A DNA stretch of 64,000 nucleotides. It comes from Periplaneta americana. Taxonomy: Eukaryota > Arthropoda > Insecta > Blattodea > Blattidae. Made by a program: the position numbers and the translations under genes. A model generated the notes under the pieces. That model made no database searches, was not told the origin of the DNA, and was given only the letters and a program-made list of their open reading frames with translations. The DNA is taken from the NCBI RefSeq assembly GCF_040183065.1, contig NC_091117.1, positions 108,492,001 through 108,556,000 on the forward strand, in the 5' to 3' direction. Of this stretch, positions 22,551 to 33,189 are shown one piece after another (position 1 is the first letter of the stretch; each line of letters starts with the position of its first letter).

Positions 22551-23888
22551 CGAGGGGGATCCAGGAAATAACGACCGTTCGCGCATACCCGCCGCGCAGC
22601 TGACTCCCCTTCCTTGTTTGAAGGTCAACTGGCTTCCTTAACATGTATTCTCATAATGTTGTGAGTACTGGTTGCAACAAGTCGCCATTGTGCATTTTGT
22701 GTTACTTCAAAATGAACGACGTGATTGATAATCCCGCCGACTGTGAGGTGAGGAGTGTGATTCGATTTTTGAATGCCCGACATTTGAAACCTGCAGAAAT
22801 TTCCCGGCAATTGAAAGAAGTGTATGGTGATACTGTAATGAATGAAAGAAATGTGAGAAAATGGTGCGAAATGTTCAACAATGGGCGAACAAATGTCCAC
22901 GATGAAACTCGACCCGGACGCCCATCACTCATCACAGGAGACCTGAAGACTAAAGTGAACGACAGAATCTTGCAAGACAGGCGCACATCACTCGACGAAT
23001 TGCATATTGCCTTTCCTGACATTTCTCGTTCTCTGCTTGGTGAAATTGTGTCGCAACATCTTGGCTACCACAAAATCTGTGCATGATGGGTTCCACGGCA
23101 ACTGAGTGACCAACACAAAACTCAGAGAATGGCCTCAGCATTGACATTCTTGATGCGATATCACACAGATGGAGACGCCTTTCTTGATCAAATTGTGCCT
23201 GGTGATGAGACCTGGGTGTCTCACAACACCCCAGAGACCAAGCGCCAATCACGTCAGTGGCATCATCCCTCATCACCCAAGAAACCGAGAAAATTCAAAC
23301 AGACTCTCTCAACACAAAAAGTCATGGCTACTGTCTTTTGGGATCGCAAAGGTGTTCTTTTGCTGGATTTCATGCCAAAAGGCACTACGATCAATGCAAA
23401 TCGTTATTGTGAGACTTTACGAAAACTACGGCGAGCCATCCAAAACAAGAGGCGAGGAATGCTTTCGAGAGGAGTTGTGCTTCTTCACGACAACGCCTGC
23501 CCGCACACTGCTGCTTCAACTCGAGAATTGCTGGATCAATTCGGTTGGGAAATCTTTGATCATCTGCCCTATAGTCCAGACCTTGCTCCTAGCGATTTTC
23601 ACCTTTTCACTAAGCTGAAAGACTTTCTGGGTGGTACGCGTTTTGGAAGTGATGAAGAGTTGAAGAAGACAGTGAACACCTGGCTTAATGAACTGGCGGC
23701 AGAGGAGTATAACACGGGAATTCTAAAGCTAGTGAACAGATACGACAAATGTTTAAATGTAGGTGGTGATTATGTAGAGAAGTAAAGGAAGCTTCAGTTA
23801 TGTAACAGACTTTGTTTTTTCAAATAAATATATATATTTTTTTTTAATTATTACAACAAAACGGTCGTTATTTCCTGGATCCCCCTCA
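22551..23888 (+). mobile_element. Complete mariner transposon, 1338 bp
   Basis: Terminal inverted repeats starting YGAGGGGGATCCAGGAAAT match over 28 of 29 bases (22551-22579 and 23860-23888). TA lies at 22549-22550 and 23889-23890. Size, TA target and a single transposase gene without introns are standard for mariner. It is by far the best preserved DNA transposon in the window, so it is probably one of the youngest. Confidence 0.97.
22712..23785 (+). pseudogene. mariner DD34D transposase with one in-frame stop
   Basis: A 357-codon frame from ATG 22712 (MNDVIDNPADCEV) to TAA 23783-23785 is interrupted only by TGA at 23084-23086 (HKICA*WVPRQLS). Relatives usually have Arg there (CGA to TGA is one transition). 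N-terminal helix-turn-helix motifs are present (FLNARHLKPAEISRQLKEVYG and RNVRKWCEMFNNGRTNVHDE). Catalytic residues are D165 (PGDETW), D260 (LHDNACPHTA) and D295 (SPDLAPSDFH), with 34 residues between the last two. C-terminus: GGDYVEK. The codon number and all three aspartates are intact. I chose the ATG at 22712 because upstream codons have no family similarity. Confidence 0.95.
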
Positions 23889-23890
23889 TA

Positions 23891-24899
23891 CAAGGTGATT
23901 CACGAGGAAAGGTAAAAAAATTTAGGATGTGAATTCTTAAGTCATTCTAAGTCAAAAAGTTCATATGAATATGGGTCCGTTTTCGAATGGTTATGGAGAT
24001 ATGGCTCTTTGATCTCACAAAAACTTCTGAGATTCCATTGTACTAACTCGCATTTAGAGATAGATAACGGACAAATTAAAAGTTTATATTCACGTATGCA
24101 TACATACTTAATATTCTAAATGTCGGGGTCGATGTTTTCGCACATTTTCAAAGGTACCTCCTTCTGCTTTAATGCATTGTTGCGCTCAGGCGTGAATCGC
24201 GCTCGTCGCGCAGGAAAGTTGCTCATGGCTGCTTTTTATGTCGCATCCAAAATACGATCGATTAGCACCTCTCTCGTTTTCCCCTTCCTTTGCTATATCA
24301 AGTCTTTCATCCAACACTATAGACTGTAAATACTCTTCAATATGGTCGCCTTCTGTTCAAAAAGCGTCGTTAATATTCAGTGACGGCATGCAAGGAACTT
24401 CCATCACACAAACCATAAACATACACAATATTGGCTTATTCTGTAGTCGAAAATTTATAAGGCATCTTGAAAAACACAACTTACCACTTCCGATAACTGT
24501 ACCTGTGTAACTACTATAGTGTAGGTAGCTGACTGAACTGCTGTGAACTGAAGTGATAGTCTATTTGTGTTATGTGCTGTTCTGTGTCATTACATCAGAC
24601 AAGGGCAGGCAACTGGATATTTGTAATGCCCCACCACCCGGTTTGTTTCTCTTATCTACATCGCTCACAATGCAGATTCCAATGTTACGTCACTCACTGA
24701 GATCAGTGACCTTGTCTCATGTTCTCACATCAGCAGCATATGGTAACATCTGATTCACATTGGGGTGAGACGTTTTACCAAAAAAATGCATCTAGCTCTG
24801 CCATCGTTCAAAAAAGGACCTATGTTCATAATGAACGTTTTCACTCAAAATGGCCTAAGATTATCCTAAATTTTTTACCTTTCCTCGTGAATCACCCTG
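23891..24899. mobile_element. 1-kb element with about 110-bp inverted ends, abutting the mariner
   Basis: The left end CAAGGTGATTCACGAGGAAAGG and the right end (complement CAGGGTGATTCACGAGGAAAGG) stay recognisably similar for about 110 bp inward. TA lies at 23889-23890 and 24900-24901. The left TA is the same dinucleotide that ends the mariner. No full transposase is present. A minus-strand scrap (AQQCIKAEGGTFENV, about 24150-24195) resembles the GGHFE-type C-terminus of a Tc1/mariner-superfamily transposase, so it may be a deletion derivative. Confidence 0.8.
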
Positions 24900-24901
24900 T
24901 A

Positions 24902-25430
24902 ATTAGTGAGAGATTAGAAATACCGGTACCAAACAAAATTGTATAACAATGGACAACTCTGCTACACCTTTACAACAGATATATTTTATTGAGAACAAGA
25001 AAAGATATGAGAAATAAACTGTTCCACATTTTCTTTCAGACTAAAGAAATAAAATATTTACAAAAAACCATAAACAATGTGTTGCAGAAGGGCAGACAAT
25101 TTTCAATATAGGCGACTGTACTGTCTCAATGGCATCAAGTAATGATTCAATATTAGAAATAAAAAAGGTAATTTCTCTAATATATAATAATTAAGAATTA
25201 ATGTGTTATATTTAAGAGCAAGAATACAAAAAAATGTATTAGTAAATATTAATATTAAAAAATAAATAGATATCATCAGATACTAGTTATGTAAAGTACA
25301 AATATGAAATAGCCTATATAGTCAATGTCTGCTCACAAAATGAATGGAAAGTAGTTAAGGGGCAAAATATAAAAAAAATTGGCCTATATATTTAATCACT
25401 ATAAATAAATAAAATAAATAAATGTGTGTG
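24902..25430. other. No recognisable gene
   Basis: AT-rich sequence with no supported ORF, inverted ends or tRNA-like unit. Confidence 0.4.
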
Positions 25431-25533
25431 TACATACACATACCAGGAGAATGACCTGATCCTGTGGATTGTTAAGTTATGCAATCCCACTGTTCAACCA
25501 ATCATGCCACTTTGTTCTGCTCTACCAATGTGT

Positions 25534-25600
25534 TTTCCTAGCATCATGGTTATCATGCTGAACCAGAGATCACGGGTTCAAATCCCGTAATTGGAAGGCA
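25534..25600 (+). repeat. tRNA-like sequence
   Basis: TAGCATCATGGTTATCATGC followed by a perfect T-arm, ACGGGTTCAAATCCCGT (B box GGTTCAAATCC). The anticodon stem does not pair well, so this is a tRNA-derived pseudo-unit, not a functional tRNA gene. About 105 bp upstream is a TGTACA followed by a stretch ending AATGACC, weakly like the ends of the tRNA-bearing Tc1-like elements at 31-35 kb. Confidence 0.5.
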
Positions 25601-25779
25601 GTGGTTTTTATTAATCTTTGCACATTTTCGAGTACCGGTACTTCGCGAATTATACTTTATGTCAGAATTCTAAAAAGTGAAACTTTCTTGAAGGCTACCT
25701 TTACCTTTAAATACATGATCCTCAGATGCTTGTCAGTGCACAATAATATATTCTAATACAGAGTATCTGGACATGCTGC

Positions 25780-27200
25780 TGTTATACAGGAATGCAAGAG
25801 AAGCACATCATCTTTCCCAAAGCAGGTTCCTACAGATCACACTTTAGGGCAAGTGATCGATTAGATCATCAATCGTTCTCACGTTAGTGTGAGAGAAATC
25901 ACCAGGCTATCCAATATCAGCCAGTCTTCAGGTTGCAGAACACTGTACAGCAGAAGACTCCCGTCTTACCATGAGAAGCTACATCAGGAGATGAGTGAGA
26001 CATATCATAAACAGTAATTAGCATTTGTCAGGCAGGTTCAACAACAAACAAAAGAAGAATTCAACTTCTTGGCACTGTGCTATTCACAGATGAAGCTTCA
26101 TTCCACAACATCGTCAATGTTGGCCACAACATTTATTACTGGAGTGATATGAAACTTTACTGGATGTGGGAGTCTGCATTTGAAGTCCACTGTAGACTGA
26201 AATATATTCTATGTCTGCCTGATAGGATCGTTCTTTTATGACCATATACTTCTTTTTTTGAGGAGGGTCTATAGGCAAGTACTGCAACCTTATGCTTATT
26301 GTGCAACCTTCGTATATTAGACGATTTTGAAGTCCTTAGGGCTGCTCTTCAAGCATGTGATTCACTTCTTGGTGCCATCTTATCAATTCGGCTATGGCAT
26401 CCAGTTCTGATGAAGTCCACAAACATCCATCTGTCTTCCTTATTAATATGCTGCCTTCTCAGATTAATGGCATCTGTTCGCAATTCACATGCTTGCGTTT
26501 TGTTGCATCCTTTGACATGAAGAATGCACCACCACAGATTCCGTGACTCACAAAGGTGCCATCTATCTGATGGAGTTACACTCCCCAGTCTGCTGTAGTT
26601 CACTCTAGAAGACCTTACGGCCCTACGGGATTTGTGCAGCTTCTCCAGAAGATGATACCTATAGACGAGTCCTGGAACTACATCTGCCAAGATCTCCTAG
26701 TTGATCTTAAGCTATTAAGATGATACATGAATTGAAACTAATGAAGACGAAATGAGTTCGAGGTCCAATGCCGAAAGTTACCAGCAATTCTGCTTCAAGT
26801 TGAAGAAAAACCTCGGAAAAAAACTCCGAATCAGGTAAATTGTCCCAACCAGGATTTGACCCAGCCATTGCACGGTCAGGCAAGCTAACTGTTACTCCAT
26901 AGTGGTGGACGACCATATACTTACAGGAGATTGCAACATCCTCTTTCTGCAGTATATTTTGCTGATGCTACTGGATGATGTGCAGTGGATCGGATTAAGT
27001 AAAAATGAACCAGTAGCCTTGCCAGCATGGTCACTAGATCTAACTCCACCAGACTCTTTTTTGTGGGGCTATCTGAAAGATACTGTGTACCAGGAGTACC
27101 CGATGAATCCTCAGCAGCTCAAGAAGCACCTCATCCATGGTAGCTTGTCGCAACATCACTCCATTCATGTTACTACAGGTAACGCTGATGATGCTCAAGA
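25780..27200 (+). pseudogene. IS630/Tc1-type DDE transposase pseudogene, split by a SINE-like insert
   Basis: Upstream of the insert: HVSVREITRLSNISQSS (helix-turn-helix; about 25880-25930) and FTDEASFHNIVNVGHNIYYWS (first catalytic block, about 26085-26150, using two frames). Downstream: QYILLMLLDDVQW, then PVALPAWSLDLTPPDSFLWGYLKDTVYQEYPMNPQQLKKHL (last catalytic block, about 27010-27140). The family typically reads W..RSPDLTPLDFFLWG at that point. The insert at 26252-26910 separates them. Several stops and shifts are present. Confidence 0.85.
26252..26910 (-). repeat. 659-bp SINE-like retroposon (minus) with 12-bp target duplication
   Basis: GACCATATACTT occurs at 26240-26251 and 26911-26922. 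Read on the minus strand, the insert starts with a tRNA-like head (GTCCACCACTATGGAGTAAC, B-box-like GGGTCAAATCCTGG). It continues with a diverged version of the SINE body (to about 26700), adds about 420 bp of unrelated sequence and ends in an A run, seen as TCTTTTTTTG at 26252-26261. The length is unusual for a SINE. The extra part is either a different body or an older retroposed sequence copied along with it. Confidence 0.8.
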
Positions 27201-27240
27201 TACTACAAATATATTATATTGATAGGCAGAGTCACCAATT

Positions 27241-28338
27241 CGAACACATCTTACAAATATATTTAGAGAAAGACGAAATATAAAGATAAATCAATAAATG
27301 ACTTGGGTTTGTACCTAATATTATTGCATCTCATTTTAGGGTTTTTCTCTTCACACTGTTCTACCTACACTTCTTGTTCCATAGCACAGTAATGGATACC
27401 TCAATTTTGGCATCATACGGGTACTATAAATGTAGGTTTGTGTAACTACTAATCCTCAGGATCACAAAACTCACCCGATATATAAGAATCACCTGCACAA
27501 GAAACTGATGTCTTCATGTACGATGCAAAATATTTTAATGAACATTTTTTAGGTTTCTGTGTCTAATCATACTCACAAGATATATAATTAATAATTTCAT
27601 GGTTTCATGGATAGTGCCACATATGTAACAGTTATCAGCTTATCACTTTCGCCATTGCATCTATGACATTATAAACACTGAAGTCACTAAGCAGTAACAG
27701 GAAATATTAAATTATATTAACGTAACAGACAACAATAAACAATTTCCTGTCACAACTTGTAAAACAACTTCTGTTATTAGATGATATAATTCATTTATAG
27801 TTCTCGTTTTTTTTATCTTTAAATAAAAATATTCATATTATAGAAAATTCTACAAATAGTTGTAAACCAAAGTGCAGTGTATACCATTACTATATAGAAG
27901 GCGACATTTACCTTTCTGTACAAAAATCTAATAATCATATTGCACAAAATAGGATCAATGACCACTCACAAGTATTATTAACTTGAATTGTGCCATGCTG
28001 ACATGGAATTAAGACTAACTTCAGATTCTATATTTGAAATCCATACATTATATCTGCAGTCATATGCTCCTGTTATCTGTTATAGATCCAGGTACCTTTC
28101 TTGAAGCTATTATTTAGTGAATATATATAACTGATATGTTGCAGATTACAGAAGCAGAACTGTTTCCATTTACTTACAAAATAATCCTAAATGATGCTCG
28201 AGTGTTGCATCTCCTCAGATATAATAATTTATATTTTTTCATTTCAGTTCATCCAAATTTATAATGATATAATGAGCACAATTCAAAGTCAGATACCAAC
28301 TTAAACTTCGCAACATGTCAAAAACAGCAAGCACATCT
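27241..28338. other. Spacer; probable 3' side of the minus-strand host gene
   Basis: AT-rich with no transposon motif that I recognise. Sequence just below 28339 would be the 3' UTR if the terminal exon call is right. I could not fix a poly(A) site. Confidence 0.35.
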
Positions 28339-28383
28339 TCATCGTCTCTGAGCTGGACCTTCTTCCAATTTTCTCCACACGAC
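28339..28383 (-). CDS. Candidate terminal coding exon of a host gene (partial CDS)
   Basis: On the minus strand a long T-rich tract ends in CAG at 28386-28384. It is followed in phase 0 by 14 codons, VVWRKLEEGPAQRR, and TGA at 28341-28339. The upstream candidate exon at 44960-45160 ends in phase 0 at a strong donor, so splicing would give ...LVREMCN-VVWRKLEEG... and a stop. The exon contains no transposon motif. I do not recognise the protein with confidence. The alternative reading of the same region (SCGENWKKVQLRDDEDVL...) is open for longer but would need an exon ending in another phase. Only transcript data can settle this. Confidence 0.5.
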   Translation of the reverse strand, partial: VVWRKLEEGPAQRR

Positions 28384-28589
28384 CTGAAAAAAAAAAAAAA
28401 TAAATAAATAAAAATAAATAAATAAATGACAATATTATCCAGACACAATGTGGCAATTAATGAGACTGCTTTTTATGAGCTTTACTTTTAATTAATGAAA
28501 ATACTGTATCAAGAAACCTTCTTACCTACCCAATTAAACACAAAATTGCCATTGATCTACGTCATGTTCAACCTTTGTTCCTAGGAAAA

Positions 28590-28802
28590 GCGAAAGTGGA
28601 AACAATGATAAAATCCTTTAAAAAGTGCGGAATTTCTAATGCTGAGAATGGCACAGAGGACGATTTGTTATGAAATACTGATGACAAAGAACAAACTGAC
28701 TTGCCACATTCAGAATGGGACCTATATGATGACACTGTCAACAGTGAAAGTCAGGGCATACTTGACGAGCTCTTTGTCTTGGATGATGAATGTTGGTTTT
28801 AG
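28590..28802 (+). pseudogene. pogo/Tigger-like transposase C-terminal fragment
   Basis: KAKVETMIKSFKKCGISNAENGTEDDLL, a stop, then KEQTDLPHSEWDLYDDTVNSES, ending in an acidic LDELFVLDDE before the terminal stop near 28800. The FKKCGI motif and acidic tail are typical of pogo-superfamily C-termini. The catalytic domain is absent. It lies inside the proposed host-gene intron. Confidence 0.78.
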
Positions 28803-29035
28803 TGTAGAATTTTAAGGTATCTACTTTTGTATCTGCCATATAAAATGGCACTCAGTTTTGTGGGTATTTTTTAATGATTTAACTACCATCATATCTGCAG
28901 AAATATACAGTATATTATTCCTTCTTATTTTGTTTCTGAAAGTTATATAGCCTGAAAGGCCTGCACTTTATTTTTTTATCAATATTCTTAATGTATCCAG
29001 CTGTTTGTTGACAACATAAAGTCCACTGTAGCCTA

Positions 29036-30010
29036 TTCAGTTTTTGTTTTTCATGAGAAATGAGGGGTATTTTGATTGGTGTTCATTATAGATTTTAATC
29101 TTTTTATCATTATTACATTCATTAATAATAATAATAATAATAATATGGCACCCGCCTGGAGCGTTCTGGAAAATCCTGGTGGCCTTGGGAGTGTGAGCGC
29201 AAATCCAGCGTGGCAAGGAGTGAGAGGGAGGCATGGGGAAACGGAACTCGGGCTTCGGTAGACGCTGTGGGACGGCACGGGGCGAGGGGAAGGAAAACTA
29301 TGGTCCCGACGCAGAGTGGAGAAAGCAGGGGAAAACATCTGGCAGCAGTTCTCTCCTGAAGATTCTGTAAGCCACGCTGATAGAAGTTTCGAGATATTAT
29401 GGTCTAGTAATAAAAGCACGAGCAGCCTTCGGAGCAGTTAGTTAGTCAGCTGAGAGAGAGCTAGTTAGTCTTGGACAGCGGAGACATATCCAGAGGATCT
29501 GAGTTCTAGGTGCAGTGAACTTGAGTGAGTCCGTAACCGTGGCAGTGTCCAGGCGAGTGCGGCATATCCAGAAGTCTTGGGTTCGAAGTGCAGTGAACTG
29601 TATCTGGAAGTCTTGGGTTCGAAGTGCAGTGAACTATCTGGAAGGCTTGGGTTCGACGTACAGTGAACTTGAGTGAGTGAGCTAGAAGAACTAGCCAAGG
29701 AGAACGAACTGTGAACTCTCAGTTTGTTTTGTGCATAGTGCTTTGTGAACATTAGTTGAAATTAGGAGTACATTGTTGTTGTTCTCAATAATACAAGTGA
29801 ATTGTCAATTGTCATTGTCGTTTGGTGAAGTGCAATAACGACTACTATGTTGCTGTGTTGAGTGGAATACCCATTGTTGACGGGTGTGTGGTTAAAGTTA
29901 GAAATAAAAGTCACATTGTTGTATAAAAGTTTTTGTTTTCCATGAGAAATGAGGGGTATTTTGATGGGTGTTTTCATTATAGATTTTATTCTTTTTATCA
30001 TTATTACATT

Positions 30011-30053
<43 letters not shown>
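29036..30053. repeat. About 100-bp direct repeats with (AAT)n tails flanking an LTR-like block
   Basis: A segment beginning GTTTTTGTTTTTCATGAGAAATG (29040) and ending in TCATTAATAATAAT recurs almost unchanged at 29930-30053. The LTR-like sequence lies between. Both copies look like the same LINE-type 3' end. Simple LTR insertion would duplicate only 4-6 bp, so something else made this arrangement: two insertions, tandem duplication or a composite retroposon. Confidence 0.8.
29148..29920 (+). mobile_element. Second LTR-like sequence, related to the solo LTR at 16107
   Basis: The 3' half matches the solo LTR's layout: a tandem block of about 40-bp units containing CTTGGGTTCGAAGTGCAGTGAAC (29560-29670), CTAGAAGAACT, GTGCTTTGTGAACATTAGTTG, then AATAAAAG (29905-29912) before ACATTGTTGTAT. 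The GC-rich 5' half (from TGGCACCCGCCTGG) is not obviously related to the other LTR. Exact ends are uncertain. Confidence 0.7.
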
Positions 30054-30054
<1 letters not shown>

Positions 30055-30119
30055 GCAGTAGTAGTAATAAAGTTAGTAAAGAGGGAAAACTGAATGTTGT
30101 CTAACTTCGAGCATAGTTG

Positions 30120-30830
30120 GTAGACTATTTCAGTATGCAAGAGAAAATCATAGGTAAAATTTTAATCACGAATATAGACAAAGGCATCACTGAAAATGCT
30201 CGAAGAAACAATATTCTTGAAATAAATCATGACAATGAAATATGGCGCTATTAGTTCGACCCTGAAAAGAAATGTCTAATTATAAGTGCACAATGAATAT
30301 CGAAAAACTCACTGAAAACAAACGGTGTTTTTCAGAAATAGAAAACCGAGATTTTATCCATCAGAAATCTGTCTCAGTTATTGTGACTGTAACTGAATTT
30401 TAGAATTACTGCGGAAGCCATTTCTATAATATCTATGAATTTATTCTGCTACCGAAACATTCTATGTAAGTCAATTCATATATTATGAACCAGGCAAATG
30501 GTTTCTGCTCTGTGACAACATGCCAGCTCAAAGGATGGCAGCTATAGGGCCTACAAGAATTTATGACCCAAAAGATAAATCTCAACCAAAGTATTCTCCA
30601 AATTTGGTGCTCTGAATCTACTGTCTATTTCCAAAACTAAAAGTTTCCACTGAAAGGAAAACATTTCGATGACATCAGCTCCACTCAAGTTTTCGTCGTG
30701 AGTTGTCTGCAAACTGTTCCAAAACAGGATCACAAGTCCTTCCAGTCCCTAGCTCATTGTACCACTCATATTAAAACTAGAGGAATGTATTTCAAGTGCA
30801 GTAAAGTGGCTGAATAATGTTTCTTTTTTT
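30120..30830 (+). pseudogene. mariner-like transposase remnant
   Basis: Readable pieces in order: NHDNEIWRY and FDPEKK (first catalytic block, about 30225-30270), GKWFLLCDNMPAQRM (second block, about 30487-30535), PKYSPNLVL (third block, near 30590-30615), then LFPKLKVSTERKTF. The order matches mariner relatives with FDPETK and SPNL motifs. The middle is heavily mutated. No terminal repeats were found. It ends just before the next TA-flanked element. Confidence 0.75.
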
Positions 30831-31313
30831 TAAACTAGATAATGCAATCTCAATACTTATTTGCCAAAATCTGTATATAACATGTTAGGCTCTATATACA
30901 GAGCGTTTCAGTAATAAGTACCAGTTTATTCATCAGCCACTAGGCAGCGGCAGTGGTGGTTGAACAACTGCCGGGCAGACAGCTCCCACTCTAATACCTC
31001 ATGTAACATTTCAATGACTAGTCAGTCTGAGATTGGAATATGTAGAGAGGAGTCGTGTTGTGTTGTGTCATGCCGCTTATTTGGTTACCACGTAGAGATT
31101 GTGTAATGGTAAGATATTCTGTGCTTGAATGTACACTCTTAGACAAAAAAAATGACCAGCTCCAGATTCTATGTCCGATTCGGAAGACTTCGGGTGCATT
31201 CGTCAGACATGATACACACGCGGATGAATTTCTTCTGTCGCAAATGTTTCAAACACTCCACTGCCACCACTATATGATGATCACATAACATGCTTCTTAA
31301 AGAGTCATCGTCT

Positions 31314-31385
31314 CTCTCGCATAGCGTAGTCGGTAGCATTGTGGTCTTGTATCCGAAAGGATTCCAGTTCGAATCTCTGTCTATA
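31314..31385 (+). repeat. tRNA-like module, element 1 left
   Basis: A box TAGCGTAGTCGG (31322-31333) fits TRGYNNANNNGG exactly. B box AGTTCGAATCT is at 31366-31376. T-rich sequence follows (GTTTTTTCATTC), which could end pol III transcription. Cloverleaf pairing is poor, so it is not a functional tRNA. Confidence 0.7.
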
Positions 31386-31917
31386 CTTTGTTTTTTCATT
31401 CTCATTTTTTACTTCTTGTATACTGATAATAACCAGTATTGTGAAATATTTAACAGAAAGTTAATATTTACAAAGGGCAAGTTAGATACATAATAGCAAT
31501 CCTTTTCCTTGTATCCTATATTTAAAGAGACTAAACGAAATCTTCTTGGATAGAAATAAACAAAAATAAACCTTAAGTAAAAGAAATCCTTCTCGAGTAG
31601 GAATAAACAAACATCATCCTTTTCTTTGTATTAAACAAAATAAAGAAATACATCTTGGAGACCAATAAAAAAAAAATCAAAATAGACAAAAAATTCAATA
31701 CCTGGTATGTAATCCCTCCGCATCTATAACTGCCTGCATCCTATGGGGTACACGACCTTGAATTGCCTACACAAGAAGCTAGACTGTTACCATGGAGTTA
31801 TTACAAAGCAGATATGTAACGGCACTATTTAAGAGTGTAGCCAATATCTGGAACACATTGGTTTTGTCTTTAACATTATTCATCTCGTTTTTGCAATACT
31901 ATTAATATGATGATGAT

Positions 31918-32012
31918 GATTATTATTATTATTATTGTGTTTGTAATACTATGAATATTATTATTGTGTTTGTAATACTATGAATATTATTATTGTTAGT
32001 ATTCTGGTTGTT

Positions 32013-32057
<45 letters not shown>
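31918..32057. repeat. (ATT)n microsatellites
   Basis: A short run at 31918-31936 and a longer uninterrupted run of about 14 triplets at 32015-32057, with two copies of a 26-bp unit containing TGTGTTTGTAATACTATGAA between them. Confidence 0.9.
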
Positions 32058-32058
<1 letters not shown>

Positions 32059-32299
32059 TACAGCTACTACTAATACTAATACAAATTATAGTAACTGATC
32101 AATACTCCTTCTGGAGAAGGGAGAAGATCCAAGAACTGAGCATCTATTTTTATTCAAGGGTAATTAGGAAGAAGTCTCTGATATTACTAAATGTTTTTGT
32201 TTAATTTTTGAACTAATCTAAACTCCTGTGCACGTTAATAAATGTATCATTTGTTTCTAGCTAGAGAAAAAATAAAACGAAACAAATACATATACTTAT

Positions 32300-32350
32300 A
32301 TCAAGGCGGATACGAACCCGGGTTTTCTGTGTGTGAAGTCAGAGTTTTAC
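32300..32350 (-). repeat. tRNA-like module, element 1 right
   Basis: On the minus strand the B box GGTTCGTATCC corresponds to 32308-32318. The A-box region (ATCCGTAGTAAAACTC) is degenerate. The unit faces the element's interior, mirroring the left module. Confidence 0.5.
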
Positions 32351-32360
32351 TACGGATATC

Positions 32361-32377
32361 TCTCTCTCTCTCTCTCT

Positions 32378-32428
<51 letters not shown>
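32361..32428. repeat. (TC)n microsatellite
   Basis: About 68 bp of TC repeats with a CCCTCCC interruption near 32378. The open frames of serine-leucine or arginine-glutamate repeats here are by-products. Confidence 0.97.
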
Positions 32429-32430
<2 letters not shown>

Positions 32431-32730
32431 AATCGTTGTTTGCCGATATAAGAGTATGTTCTTGGATCTTGCTGGTTTCGTCCTTACTACTCTGATTTTA
32501 GTCTTGTGTACCAGGCGCACAGCCGAACAGAACTTAGACAAATTTACGCTTCAAGAGTCCGGTCATTTTTTTTTTGTCTAAGAGTGTACAGATGTCAAAA
32601 GAAAAAGTGACTGCTCTCCTAAAACAAAGTTCCCTTCGGGTATCTTCGCTACAATTCGGAGACAGGCGATGTTACATGTTGTTGGACCACGTTGCCTGAT
32701 ATCTACAGTTATAATTGAAGTATACTGTGT

Positions 32731-32800
32731 GTTATTCGATAGCGTAATGGTAGCGTTCAGGCCTCTTATTCATGAGGTCCTGCGTTCGACTACAACCACG
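32731..32800 (+). repeat. tRNA-like module, element 2 left
   Basis: A box TAGCGTAATGG (32740-32750), a hairpin at the anticodon position (GCCTC...GAGGT around 32761-32778) and a weak B box GCGTTCGACTA (32782-32792), followed by a T-run (TTTTTTT, near 32815). Confidence 0.65.
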
Positions 32801-33189
32801 TGCTTTTTGTGTTCTTTTTTTGAGAGAGACAAACTATACATAATGGCTCCTTTCTCTTTTACGATTATTTTAGTAATTAACATCAGGTTCATTAATATAT
32901 TATGCCATGACTTTATCATTATGATATTGTGGCTGCAAATGGAAAGAAAAAAGATTTTATTCTCAATAAAATATCTTTCGTGGCATAAACAAAACTAATT
33001 TACTGGCGTTGGCCTTAAAACATTCAAACAATTAAGCATTCAAAAAACAAAACAAAAAGCCACAATTCAATATTTAGTCTATCTTCCTCTTATCTCGATC
33101 ATCTTGCAGTCGAGTGGGCATGGAATTGACTAGTCTTTGCAAATAGTGACTGTTCTTAGACACGATATTCCAGGCATTCTGAACATACA

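Larger units (their letters stand above)
31134..32586 (-). mobile_element. Tc1-like element 1 with tRNA-like module near each end
   Basis: Ends are CACTCTTAGACAAAA...ATGACC at 31134-31157 and its near-perfect complement at 32561-32586 (the A run is 8 versus 10). TA lies on both sides (31132-31133 and 32587-32588). A minus-strand transposase C-terminus, AIQGRVPHRMQAVIDAEGLHTRY and a stop, lies at 31695-31763, matching Tc1-family endings. tRNA-like modules lie at about 31314-31385 (plus) and 32300-32350 (minus), each facing inward. Most of the transposase is gone. ATT and TC microsatellites fill the right half. Confidence 0.85.

Noticed and set aside
32350..32581. Leu/Ser- and Arg/Glu-repeat ORFs
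   Set aside because: These are translations of the (TC)n microsatellite.
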